Origin: Berryella wangjianweii
GTDB taxonomy: Bacteria; Actinomycetota; Coriobacteriia; Coriobacteriales; Eggerthellaceae
Length of the DNA stretch: 64,000 bases
NCBI GenBank assembly: GCA_013201155.1
Contig: CP053716.1
Span: forward strand, 1,612,001-1,676,000
Direction of reading: 5' to 3'
A program made the translations under genes and the position numbers. Position 1 is the first letter of the stretch, and the number at the start of each line of letters is the position of its first letter. The notes beneath the pieces were generated by a model. It was not told where the DNA came from. It did not search any database and worked only from the letters and a program-made list of their open reading frames with translations. This document shows, piece by piece, positions 1-10,718 of this stretch.

Positions 1-638
1 GCACCGTCACCGGCGCCGACCTCGACGTGCCGACCGAGTTCACGCTCATCAATCCCGAGCACGTGATCGCCACGGTCGCCGACGGCGGCACCCTTGAGAT
101 GGGTGTGCGCATCGGTGTGGGCCGCGGCTACGTGTCGGCCGAGCGCAACAAGCGCACCGAGGACCCCATCGGCGTGATCCACGTCGACTCGCTGTTCTCG
201 CCCGTGCGTCGCTGCACCATGAACGTGGTGAACACCCGCGTGGGGCAGCGCACCGACTACGACAAGCTGGTGCTGGAGGTTGAGACCGACGGTTCCGCCA
301 CGCCCACCGAGGCCGTGCTGCGCGCCGTCAACATCATCAACCAGTACATGGGCGCGTTCATGGTGCTTGCCGGTGCTCCCGAAGAGGACGAGGTGGACGT
401 TCCCTCGATCTTCACGCCCGAGGGCCAGGAGACGAACATCGAGCTGGACAAGCAGATCGAGGACCTCGACCTGTCGGTTCGCTCGTACAACTGCCTGAAG
501 CGCGCGGGCATCCACTCGGTGCGCCAGCTGGTCGAGTTCTCCGAGAACGACCTGCTCAACATCAGGAACTTCGGCGCGAAGTCCATTGAGGAAGTTAAGG
601 ACAAGCTCATCTCCATGGGTTTGAACTTGAAGCTATAG
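1..638 (+). CDS. rpoA: DNA-directed RNA polymerase alpha subunit (3' part)
   Basis: The reading frame is already open at base 3, so the true start lies upstream of the window; the GTG at 27 is an internal codon. The 211 visible residues cover the end of the N-terminal assembly domain, which joins the beta and beta' subunits, and the complete C-terminal domain that contacts promoter UP elements and activators. The C-terminal domain is recognisable from the segments RSYNCLKRAGI and LLNIRNFGAKS. The gene ends 13 bases before rplQ, the classic order at the end of the ribosomal-protein operon, so the two are almost certainly co-transcribed. Confidence 0.97.
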   Translation, partial: TVTGADLDVPTEFTLINPEHVIATVADGGTLEMGVRIGVGRGYVSAERNKRTEDPIGVIHVDSLFSPVRRCTMNVVNTRVGQRTDYDKLVLEVETDGSATPTEAVLRAVNIINQYMGAFMVLAGAPEEDEVDVPSIFTPEGQETNIELDKQIEDLDLSVRSYNCLKRAGIHSVRQLVEFSENDLLNIRNFGAKSIEEVKDKLISMGLNLKL

Positions 639-651
639 GAGACACGACACC

Positions 652-1233
652 ATGAGACACAACTACAAGGGCCGCAAGCTCGGCACCGATTCCGCCCATA
701 CGCGCGCCATGAAGCGCAGCCTGGTTGCCGCGCTGCTGGCCAACGACCGCATCAAGACCATCGAGTCGCGCGCCAAGGAGATCCGCCCCGACGTCGATCG
801 CATCATCACCTGGGCGAAGAAGGGCGACCTGCACTCGCGTCGTCTTGCCATCGCCCGTCTGGGCGGCGACAAGGAGCTTGTGCGCGAGGTGTTCGAGAAG
901 GTGGCGCAGGGTCTGTTCGCCGACCGCAACGGCGGCTACACCCGCATCATGAAGCTTGGCAACCGCAAGGGCGACAACGCCCCCATGGTAATCATGGAGC
1001 TGTGCACCGAGCCCGTGAAGAAGAAGGCCGCTGCCAAGCCCGTCGCCAAGAAGGCTGCCCCCAAGAAGGTCGAGGCTGCCGAGGAGAAGGCTGTGGAGGC
1101 CGAGGAAAAGGCCGCTGAGCAGGCGACCGCCGAGGCCGAGGAGGCCGCTGAGGCTCCCGTGGCCGAGGAGGCCCCTGCTGCTGAGGCTGAGGCCCCTGCT
1201 GCCGAGAAGGCCAAGGAGAAGGACGCCGAGTAG
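652..1233 (+). CDS. rplQ: 50S ribosomal protein L17 with a long charged tail
   Basis: A 193-residue protein whose first ~120 residues are a normal L17 (MRHNYKGRKLGTDSAHTRAM start, then RIKTIESRAKEIRPDVD). L17 is a structural protein of the large ribosomal subunit. Residues from about 123 to the end form an extension made almost only of Ala, Glu, Lys, Val and Pro, so the protein is roughly 70 residues longer than a typical L17. The ribosome site AGGAGA ends 9 bases before the ATG. The extension is probably disordered and its role is unknown; actinobacterial ribosomal proteins often carry such tails. Confidence 0.95.
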   Translation: MRHNYKGRKLGTDSAHTRAMKRSLVAALLANDRIKTIESRAKEIRPDVDRIITWAKKGDLHSRRLAIARLGGDKELVREVFEKVAQGLFADRNGGYTRIMKLGNRKGDNAPMVIMELCTEPVKKKAAAKPVAKKAAPKKVEAAEEKAVEAEEKAAEQATAEAEEAAEAPVAEEAPAAEAEAPAAEKAKEKDAE

Positions 1234-1258
1234 TCGGCATCCGCTTACTGCCTGAGCT

Positions 1259-1311
1259 GCCCCGTATCGTGCGAACCCGGTTGGTGCCGGATCGTCGGTG
1301 CGGGGCTTTTT
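1259..1311 (+). terminator. Intrinsic terminator after rplQ
   Basis: GCCCCG at 1259-1264 pairs with CGGGGC at 1301-1306, with an inner CCGG/CCGG pair, and is followed directly by five T residues. It lies 26 bases after the rplQ stop and would end the ribosomal-protein operon, separating it from ecfT. Confidence 0.8.
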
Positions 1312-1440
1312 GCGCCTAGGAGCGCGCGGTGAAACGGAGTTCCCGACGCCGCGCGCCGACGCTGTCGAGGGCGCGCGTCTGCGGGGGTGCAGAAGCATCG
1401 TGCGATGTCGCCGACGGTTCGCGCGTGTCATACTGATGGG

Positions 1441-3755
<2,315 letters not shown>

Positions 3756-3784
3756 GCTTCGCAGCTGGGATCCCGCTTGCCTTC

Positions 3785-3815
3785 GAGGGCCGTCCGCATG
3801 CGCCGGGCGGCCCTC
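3785..3815 (+). terminator. Terminator hairpin after eno
   Basis: GAGGGCCG (3785-3792) pairs perfectly with CGGCCCTC (3808-3815), 30 bases after the eno stop. The following bases (TTCGCTT) are only weakly T-rich, so termination may be partial. Confidence 0.6.
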
Positions 3816-3972
3816 TTCGCTTAAGGTGCGCGTGCGCTATCCGTCTTCGCGGGCGAGAATCGCCTAGGTGCACGGGTGGTTCCCGCTGCGCCGATGCTCG
3901 CTGCCGCCCGGTCGGCTTTTCCGGCGCGCGATGCGCACGGCATGGCCCTGTGCCTGTCGCGGCCCTGTGCTA

Positions 3973-3986
3973 TTCTCGTTCGAGAA
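3973..3986. promoter_or_regulatory. Small inverted repeat upstream of moeA
   Basis: TTCTCG-TT-CGAGAA is a perfect 6-bp inverted repeat 66 bases before the moeA start. It could be an operator for the molybdenum-cofactor genes, but a repeat this short can arise by chance. Confidence 0.25.
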
Positions 3987-4051
3987 GATAAGCGGGCGTC
4001 GCAGCCTGTCCGACCGAGGAATGCTGCGACCCCTGACCTGGAAGGAGCGTC

Positions 4052-5308
4052 ATGCGCGAGATGATCTCGGTGGAGGAGGCACGCGATCTGGTGCTGTCCT
4101 CGGTGAGCCCGCTTGATGTGCAGACGGTTGACCTGCTGGGGGCTGCGGGCCGTCCTGCGGCGGTCGATCTGCACAGCGACATCGACATCGCCCCCTTCGC
4201 CCACAGCGCCATGGACGGCTTCGCCCTGCGCGCCGCGCAGATCGCAGGCGCCTCGCCTGATACCCCGGTCGAGCTGGACGTGGTCGCCGAGGTGGCAGCG
4301 GGTGACTTCTTCGACGGCGACATCCCCGAGGGTGCCTGCGTGCGCATCATGACGGGCGCGCCCCTGCCCGATGCCGCCGATTCGGTGGTGAAGTACGAGA
4401 TCGTGCCGGTGATCAGCGGCGAGGGTCGCGAAGGCGGTCGCGTGCGCTTCGAGGCGCCCACCGCGCAGGGGTCGAACGTGCGCGCAGCGGGCGAGGAGGC
4501 CCGTGCCGGTGAGGCGATCGTGCGCGCCGGCGAGGTGATCAACACCGCAGGCGTGGGCTTTCTGGCTGCATGCGGGGTCACCGAGGTGCCGGTGCATCGG
4601 CGCCCGCGCGTGGCGATCCTGTCGATCGGCTCGGAGCTGGTGGATGCGAGCGACCTGCCGGGTCGGGGCAAGATCCGCAACTCCAACGCCTACGCGTTGG
4701 AGGCCTGCGCGGCGGCGGCGGGCGCGCAGGTCGATCGCCTGCCGATCGTGCAGGATTCGCTTGAGCAGCTGGCTGCGCAGATCCGTCGCTGCGTGTCGGA
4801 GTACGACTTCGTGATCACCAGCGGCGGCGCTTCGAACGGCGACTTCGACTTCATCAAGCCCGCCATTCAGCAGACGGGCGAGCTGCTGATGACCACGGTG
4901 AACATGCGTCCCGGCAAGGCGCAGGCGTTCGGCGTGGTGGACGGCGTGCCCGTGTTCGGCCTCCCCGGCAATCCGGCGGCGGCTTATCTGGGCTTCGAGC
5001 TGCTGATTCGCCCGGCGTTGCGCAAGATGCAGGGGTACAGCCAGTTCGAGCGCCCAGTCGTGTCGGCGCACCTGGCCCGCGACTATCGCCGTCGCGACCC
5101 GCGGCGCATCTATCTGCGCTCCACGCTTACGCGCGATGCGCAGGGCCGGTTGGTGGTGGAGCCGGCGTCGAATCAGAGCTCAGGTTTGTTCGGCGTGATT
5201 CAGCGCAGCAACTGCTTCGTGATCGTTCCCGAGGGCGACCAGGGTCTGAGCGCGGATCAGCCGGTGGCGTGCCTGCTGCTGGATGTAAGCGAGGATGTGG
5301 CCCTGTAG
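4052..5308 (+). CDS. moeA: Molybdopterin molybdotransferase MoeA
   Basis: A 418-residue MoeA/gephyrin E-domain protein, which inserts molybdate into adenylylated molybdopterin. Recognisable segments are HSAMDGFALRA (about residue 52), IRIMTGAPLPDAAD-type sequence, the MogA-like subdomain with RNSNAYALEA and TSGGASNGDFDFIK, and the C-terminal FGLPGNPAAAYLGFE. The start has the site GGAAGGAGC six bases upstream. It is followed 84 bases later by mog, so the pair supplies the last two steps of cofactor synthesis. The molybdoenzyme at 29.8 kb is the obvious client within this window. Confidence 0.93.
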   Translation: MREMISVEEARDLVLSSVSPLDVQTVDLLGAAGRPAAVDLHSDIDIAPFAHSAMDGFALRAAQIAGASPDTPVELDVVAEVAAGDFFDGDIPEGACVRIMTGAPLPDAADSVVKYEIVPVISGEGREGGRVRFEAPTAQGSNVRAAGEEARAGEAIVRAGEVINTAGVGFLAACGVTEVPVHRRPRVAILSIGSELVDASDLPGRGKIRNSNAYALEACAAAAGAQVDRLPIVQDSLEQLAAQIRRCVSEYDFVITSGGASNGDFDFIKPAIQQTGELLMTTVNMRPGKAQAFGVVDGVPVFGLPGNPAAAYLGFELLIRPALRKMQGYSQFERPVVSAHLARDYRRRDPRRIYLRSTLTRDAQGRLVVEPASNQSSGLFGVIQRSNCFVIVPEGDQGLSADQPVACLLLDVSEDVAL

Positions 5309-5392
5309 CGGCCCCGGGTTTTCGGCGGCGCTTCGCTCGCCGTTTTCCCACGCTGTTCAATTGCGGTACGCCACTTTGAGAAAGGGACGCCC

Positions 5393-5875
5393 ATGACGGC
5401 ACCGAATCCGACGTTCTTCATCATCACCTGCTCGGACACGCGCGGAATCAAGCAGGATACCGCAGGCGCTGCCCTTGAGGCCCTGATCGAGCAGCAGGGC
5501 TGGGAGTGCCGGGGGCACGTGGTGGTGCGCGACGAGCGCGCCGACATCGCGGCGCAGATCGTGCGCGGCTGCGACGAGGTGGGCGCCGATGTGGTGCTGA
5601 CCTGCGGTGGAAGCGGCCTTTCACGGCGCGACGTGACTCCTGAGGCCACGGCTGACGTGTGCGAGCGCGACGTGCCCGGCATTGCCGAGGGCATGCGCGC
5701 CCACAGCCTGGCCATCACCCCGTATGCCATGCTGTCGCGTGCGCGATGCATGCAGCGTGGGCGCACGCTGGTGGTGAACCTGCCCGGCAGCGAGAAGGCC
5801 GCCCGCGAGAACTGGGAGGCCGTGGTGAAGGTGCTGCCCCATGCCGTGTCGATGATGGCGGGCGGCGGGCATTAG
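5393..5875 (+). CDS. mog: Molybdopterin adenylyltransferase (MogA/MoaB family)
   Basis: A 160-residue protein with the MogA/MoaB signature TCGGSGLSRRDVTPEAT (around residues 67-83) and the C-terminal NLPGSEKAARENW. The family adenylylates molybdopterin before MoeA adds molybdenum. The ATG is preceded by GAAAGGGA. Its place just after moeA on the same strand supports one transcription unit. MogA and MoaB cannot be separated by reading alone; the MPT-adenylyltransferase role is the more likely one for a single copy. Confidence 0.88.
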   Translation: MTAPNPTFFIITCSDTRGIKQDTAGAALEALIEQQGWECRGHVVVRDERADIAAQIVRGCDEVGADVVLTCGGSGLSRRDVTPEATADVCERDVPGIAEGMRAHSLAITPYAMLSRARCMQRGRTLVVNLPGSEKAARENWEAVVKVLPHAVSMMAGGGH

Positions 5876-6078
5876 GCCGGAGGAGCCGCCTGCGTTCGGC
5901 ATGTGCGGGGCGGTGGGCGGTTCCTGAGCGTTCGCGCTCGTGCTAAGGTTCTTCCTATGCGCGCAGGGTGCAAGACGCGCTCGGCTTCCCGTGCAAGGCG
6001 GGGGCATCGCTTCCCTGGGGAAGCCTCGTCGCCGACCTGTCGCCCTGCCTTATTCGGAACGTGCACAGGAGGCCGCGC

Positions 6079-7422
6079 ATGAGCTCATCCGAACTTCCCA
6101 ACGGCTTTACGGGGTTCGCCCGCAAGCAGGGCTTCGTCTCTGCCGCCCAGGCCATGCGCGGAGTGGGCGGGCCTGCCGCGCCATTGGCGCCGGCGAGCGC
6201 GGCCGCATCCGGCGATCAGCCTGCGGGCTTCGACCCGCAGCTGGCCGACTCCTTCGACCTGGAGGCGCTCGATGCCGTGAAGGAGGCCGAGCGTCGCTGG
6301 TCGTGGGTGCAGATCGACCTGTCCGCCGTGCGGCATAACCTGCGCGAGGCACGTCGTCTGGTGCCGCGCACGACGCGCGTGCTGGCGGTGGTGAAGGCCG
6401 ACGCCTACGGGCACGGAGCGGTGCGCGTGGCGCAGACGGCCCTGGCCGCAGGCGCCGATCACCTGGGCGTGGCCACGGTGTCGGAGGGCGTGCAGCTGCG
6501 CCGTGCGGGCATCACCGCGCCGATCCTGGTGCTGTCGCAGCCTCCCGCCACCTCCATCGAGCTGCTGCTGGCCTATCAGGTCACGCCTTCGGTGTACGAT
6601 GCTCAGTTCGCCGTGGCCTACGGCGAGGCGGCCGACGCGCACGGCATGCGCGCCCCCTTCCATCTGGCGGTGAACAGCGGCATGAACCGCATCGGCGTGC
6701 GCCATGACGAGGTGGGCGCCTTCATGATGCAGGTGGGCTTCCATCGCGCCCTGCGCCTGGAGGGCGTGTTCACGCACTTCGCCACGGCCGACACGCCCGA
6801 CCCCTTCGAGTTCGACGTGCAGGCCGGCCGCTTCGAGGAGGCGGTGGCCACGCTGCGCGGCATGGGCGTGGATCCCGGCATCGTGCACGCGGCCAACTCT
6901 GCGGCCACGGTGCGCTATCCGGGCGTGCATTACGACATGGTGCGCTGGGGCATCTGCCTGTACGGCTTCCATCCCTGCCCCGAAACGCGCCAGCGCGCCG
7001 ACCTGCGCCCCGTGATGAGCGTGCACGCGCGCATCACCGACGCCCGGCTTGTTCCCATGAGCGAGGGGGTCAGCTACGGCTTCAACTACCGGTCGCCCGG
7101 CAGCGTGAAGATCTGCACGGTGCCGATCGGGTACGCCGACGGCTTGGCGCGCGGGCTTTCCGGGCGCATCGACTTCCTGGTGCAGGGGCGACGCTTTCAT
7201 CAGGTGGGCAACATCTGCATGGACCAGTGCATGTTCGAGGCCGATATGCGCACCTTCGCCACGCGCCAGCGAATCGAGCCGCAGGTAGGCGATGAGGTGA
7301 TCATCGTGGGGAGCCAGGGCGACCAGGCCGTGACCATCGACGACATGGCGGCGAAGCTGGGCACCATCTCGTACGAGGTGGCCATTGGGTTCTCGCATCG
7401 CATGCCGCGGTACTTCGTGTAG
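6079..7422 (+). CDS. alr: Alanine racemase
   Basis: A 447-residue PLP enzyme that makes D-alanine for peptidoglycan. The PLP-lysine motif VVKADAYGHG (about residues 101-110) and the tyrosine-bearing segment VSYGFNYRS are present, and the C-terminal beta domain ends normally in RMPRYFV. The start at 6079 is chosen for the site AGGAGG at 6067-6072; an upstream in-frame extension lacks one. The first ~70 residues, Ala/Pro-rich, precede the normal start of the fold (WVQIDLSAVRHNL), so this copy has an N-terminal extension not seen in standard ~370-residue racemases. Its function is unknown. Confidence 0.94.
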   Translation: MSSSELPNGFTGFARKQGFVSAAQAMRGVGGPAAPLAPASAAASGDQPAGFDPQLADSFDLEALDAVKEAERRWSWVQIDLSAVRHNLREARRLVPRTTRVLAVVKADAYGHGAVRVAQTALAAGADHLGVATVSEGVQLRRAGITAPILVLSQPPATSIELLLAYQVTPSVYDAQFAVAYGEAADAHGMRAPFHLAVNSGMNRIGVRHDEVGAFMMQVGFHRALRLEGVFTHFATADTPDPFEFDVQAGRFEEAVATLRGMGVDPGIVHAANSAATVRYPGVHYDMVRWGICLYGFHPCPETRQRADLRPVMSVHARITDARLVPMSEGVSYGFNYRSPGSVKICTVPIGYADGLARGLSGRIDFLVQGRRFHQVGNICMDQCMFEADMRTFATRQRIEPQVGDEVIIVGSQGDQAVTIDDMAAKLGTISYEVAIGFSHRMPRYFV

Positions 7423-7451
7423 GCGCGCGCAGGAAGAGCGGGGGAGAGCGG

Positions 7452-9491
7452 ATGAGCAGAGCTGCGAGGGTTCCGATGGAGCCCACGTTCGCCAGCCTTG
7501 ACGAGCTGCGGGACCACGTGAGCGGATGTCGCCGGTGCCCGCTGTGCGAAGGGCGTGCGCACGTGGTGTTCGGCAGCGGCAGCCCGCAGGCGCGCGTGCT
7601 GGTGGTGGGCGAGGCCCCCGGGCGCAACGAGGATGCGCAGGGCGAGCCCTTCGTGGGTGCCGCCGGGCGCAGGCTGGAGACGTACCTGCAGATCGCGGGC
7701 CTGTCGCGCGACCAGGTGTTCATCGCCAACGTGCTGAAGTGCCGCCCTCCCGACAACCGCAACCCGCGCGTGGAGGAGATCGCGCAGTGCGCTCCGTACC
7801 TGCGCGAGCAGACGCGCCTGATCGATCCCGAGGTGATCGTCACCCTGGGAAACTTCGCCACGCACTTCGTGCTGAAGACCGATCGCGGCATATCCGAGCT
7901 GCATGGCCGCCTGATCCGCGCGGGGCGCTTCAGCGTGCTGCCGATGTTCCATCCGGCGGCGGGGCTGTACGACCAGCGCAAGCGTCCGCTGATCGAACAG
8001 GACTTCGCAACTCTGGGGCGCTTCCTGCGTCGGGGAGCGTGCGATGCGCCAGAGGATGGCCGGCTGGGCGACGCTCTGGCGGGCATAGGTGAAGAGGCGA
8101 CCGCGCCTGCGCTGCGGGCTGGGGCAACGGGCGGATCGAGGGCGCCTGCCGCCGACGTGTCGGCGCCGCCGGCGGACTTCGACCCGGTGGCCTACGTGAA
8201 CGAGCCGCGTTGGCGCGCCGCCAGCTTGGGGCTCGACCGCATGCGCGCCTTGCTCGACCGCCTGGGCAACCCTCAGCGCCGCGTGCGGTGCGTGCACGTG
8301 GCGGGCACGAACGGCAAGGGCTCTACCTGCGCGTACATTGAATCGGCCCTGCGTTGCGCCGGATATCGCACGGGCCTGTTCACCAGCCCCTACGTGATCC
8401 GCTTCGAGGAGCGCATTCGCGTGTGCGGCGATGATATCGGTTCTGACGACCTTCGCGATGTAACCTGGCGGATACATCAGCACGCCGAGGCAATGGAGGC
8501 CGAGGGCCTGGGGCATCCTACCGAGTTCGAGCTGATGTTCGCCATCGCGATGGCTCACTTCGCCGATCAGGGCTGCGACATCGCGGTGATCGAGGTGGGT
8601 CTGGGAGGGCGCCTGGATGCCACGAACGCGCTGGACGCTTCCGAGGTGTGCGTGATCACGCCGGTCAGCCTGGATCATACCGACTGGCTGGGAACCACCT
8701 TGCCCCAGATCGCGAGCGAGAAGGCGGGCATCATCAAGCCCGGCTGCCCGGTGGTGTGCGGGCCGCAGACGCCTGAGGCTCATGAGGTGATCGAGGGCGC
8801 CGCTGCCAAGGCCGGCGTCGCCGTGCGCACGCCCGCCATGGACGCGCTGTCGTTCGGCTCGGTGGCGCCCGACGGCCTGCGCCCGTTCACGTACGGGGGG
8901 CGCCCGTTTCGCACGCGTCTTCTGGGCCGCTACCAGCCCGGCAACGCCGCGGTGGCCATCGAGGCCCTGGAGGTTCTGCGCGAGCGAGGGTGGAACGTAA
9001 GCGAGCGGCAGGTTCGCCAGGGCATCGAGCAGGCGTCGTGGCCCGGGCGCTTCGAGGTGCTGCCCGCCGCCGAGGGCCGGCCTGCGGTGGTGGTGGATGG
9101 CGGGCACAACGTGCAGGGAGCCCGCGCGCTGGCGGCCTCGCTGACCGAGCTGTTCGGCATGCGTTCCTGCGTTCTGGTGATGAGCGTGCTTGCCGATAAG
9201 GACTACCCGGCCATGGTGGATGCGGTGCTGCCTGCGGCTCGGGCATGCGTGTGCGTGACGGCGGACAGCCCGCGCGCCTTGGATGCCGCCGACCTGGCCG
9301 CGTGCGTGCGCGAACGCGCCGCAGCATGCGAACGGCCCGTTGAGGTCAGCACGGCGTCGGGTTTCGAGGAGGCCCTGCGTCATGCCGGCGAGATGGCGGG
9401 GCCGCAGGGCGCGGTATGCGTGTTCGGCAGCCTGTACTCGCTGGCTGCGGCGTATCGGGCCCTAGCCGTCCTGGGGGTGACGCGGGCCTAG
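7452..9491 (+). CDS. Fusion: type-4-like uracil-DNA glycosylase + folylpolyglutamate/dihydrofolate synthase
   Basis: One uninterrupted 679-residue frame joins two enzymes. Residues ~14-200 are a family 4 (iron-sulfur) uracil-DNA glycosylase: cysteines CRRC (26, 29) and a later pair around CRPPDNRNPRVEEIAQC for the cluster, the GEAPGRNEDAQG motif (53-64), and the C-terminal catalytic-loop motif MFHPAA. After an Ala/Gly-rich linker, residues ~237-679 are FolC: the P-loop AGTNGKGST (about 284-292), LFTSPYVIRFEERI, and EVGLGGRLDATN. FolC adds glutamates to folates and makes dihydrofolate. The reading frame shows no break at the junction. The start at 7452 follows a purine-rich GGGGGAGAG. Both halves look catalytically complete by motif. 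Confidence 0.9.
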   Translation: MSRAARVPMEPTFASLDELRDHVSGCRRCPLCEGRAHVVFGSGSPQARVLVVGEAPGRNEDAQGEPFVGAAGRRLETYLQIAGLSRDQVFIANVLKCRPPDNRNPRVEEIAQCAPYLREQTRLIDPEVIVTLGNFATHFVLKTDRGISELHGRLIRAGRFSVLPMFHPAAGLYDQRKRPLIEQDFATLGRFLRRGACDAPEDGRLGDALAGIGEEATAPALRAGATGGSRAPAADVSAPPADFDPVAYVNEPRWRAASLGLDRMRALLDRLGNPQRRVRCVHVAGTNGKGSTCAYIESALRCAGYRTGLFTSPYVIRFEERIRVCGDDIGSDDLRDVTWRIHQHAEAMEAEGLGHPTEFELMFAIAMAHFADQGCDIAVIEVGLGGRLDATNALDASEVCVITPVSLDHTDWLGTTLPQIASEKAGIIKPGCPVVCGPQTPEAHEVIEGAAAKAGVAVRTPAMDALSFGSVAPDGLRPFTYGGRPFRTRLLGRYQPGNAAVAIEALEVLRERGWNVSERQVRQGIEQASWPGRFEVLPAAEGRPAVVVDGGHNVQGARALAASLTELFGMRSCVLVMSVLADKDYPAMVDAVLPAARACVCVTADSPRALDAADLAACVRERAAACERPVEVSTASGFEEALRHAGEMAGPQGAVCVFGSLYSLAAAYRALAVLGVTRA

Positions 9492-10333
9492 GCGTGCGCG
9501 GCGCGGGCCAGCTCCCAGAACGCGACGGCGCTGGCCGCGGCCACGTTCAGCGAGTCCACGCCTCGTTGCATGGGGATGCGCACCGACAGGTCGGCGGCCT
9601 CGATGGTGGAGGCCGCCAGCCCCGTGCCCTCGGTGCCCAGCACCAGGGCCACCTTCGGCCCAACACGGTTCGTCAGCTGACCGAGCTCGATCGAGTGCGG
9701 CTCCAAGGCCAGTGCCGCCACGGTGAAGCCCTCCTCATGAAGCAGGGGGACGCCCGTTTGCGCCCAGTGGTGGGGATCGTCGCCGATGCGCGCCCAGGGC
9801 ACCTGGAACACCGCGCCCATCGACACCCGCACCGCGCGGCGGTAGAAGGGGTCGTAGCAGGCGGGCGATACCAGCACGGCATCGGCTCCCAACGCGGCGG
9901 CGGAGCGGAAGATCGCGCCCACGTTCGCGTGGTTGCGGATGTCCTCCAGCACGGCCACCACGCGCGACGTGCGCAGCAGCGTGCGCGGGTCGCGCGGAGC
10001 GGGCCGACGGAACGCGCACAGGGCGCCGCGCGTCAACGGGAAGCCGGTGAGGCCCTTCAGCTGGTCGAGCGGAAGGCCCAGCAGGGCGGCGTCGGGTGCC
10101 GTGCGGCGGATGCGCTCGATCGCGCTGCGGGCCTGGCATTCGTATTCGGGCGCGGTCAGCAGGGCCGTGGGCGTCAGCCCGGCGTCCAGAGCGCGGTCGA
10201 TCACCTCAAGCGTCTCGGCGATCAGCAGGCCCTTTTCGGGCTCGATGCGGCTGCGCAGCTGAACGTCGGTCAGGCGGGCGAAGGGGTCGAGCCGGGGGTC
10301 GTCCAGGCTGTGGAGAAGTTCAAGCTGCGACAT
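9488..10333 (-). CDS. TrmH/SpoU-family rRNA 2'-O-methyltransferase
   Basis: A 281-residue SPOUT methyltransferase. An N-terminal substrate-binding domain (about 1-110) precedes the knotted SAM domain with the three SpoU motifs: VLEDIRNHANVGAIFRSA (about 130), ALVLGTEGTGL, and the C-terminal IPMQRGVDSLNVAAASAVAFWE. Such enzymes 2'-O-methylate 23S rRNA or tRNA, and the exact target cannot be read. The start at 10333 has the site AGGGAGGG just upstream; a longer frame to 10675 has none. Its stop overlaps that of the convergent UDG-FolC gene: the single CTAG at 9488-9491 supplies both TAG codons. Confidence 0.87.
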   Translation of the reverse strand: MSQLELLHSLDDPRLDPFARLTDVQLRSRIEPEKGLLIAETLEVIDRALDAGLTPTALLTAPEYECQARSAIERIRRTAPDAALLGLPLDQLKGLTGFPLTRGALCAFRRPAPRDPRTLLRTSRVVAVLEDIRNHANVGAIFRSAAALGADAVLVSPACYDPFYRRAVRVSMGAVFQVPWARIGDDPHHWAQTGVPLLHEEGFTVAALALEPHSIELGQLTNRVGPKVALVLGTEGTGLAASTIEAADLSVRIPMQRGVDSLNVAAASAVAFWELARAAHA

Positions 10334-10718
10334 GGGCCCTCCCTGCGCTCGTGCGGCGCGCCTTTCGCCTTGGTGCGCCGTCTGGGGTGCTTGCGACCAT
10401 AGCATGTCGGGCGCTCGCGCGCTGCGTGCGACGGCGCCGCGTGGCCAGGTGGCTTCCGCCTCCTGCTGTGCGCGACCTGTGGGCGGGCTTCGCGGTCTGT
10501 CATGCGCGGCCTGCAGAGGGCGTCGTTCACGAGAGGAGATCGCTTGTGGCGCTTGCCTGGGTCGGTGTCGCGTGCGGGGAGGGGACGCCGTTCGCAGGAG
10601 GGGGGATCGCTTGTCGCCTCGCTGCGGGGATTGTTCGGAAGTGCCCTCCTTTGGCGAGCCGTCCTGTGTCTGCAACTTATACTCTTCAGCGATCGAACAT
10701 GCCAGGAGGTTGTGTCAC
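10334..10718. other. Divergent intergenic region between the methyltransferase and mazG
   Basis: No gene is supported in these 385 bases. They must hold the promoters of both divergent genes; TATACT at 10678-10683 is a reasonable -10 box for mazG but no convincing -35 is seen. The sequence GATCGCTTGT followed by G or C and GC occurs twice (near 10538 and 10605). Confidence 0.4.

Noticed and set aside
7200-9383. 727-codon minus-strand frame opposite alr and the UDG-FolC gene
   Set aside because: Typical high-GC shadow frame; the plus strand encodes two clear enzymes.
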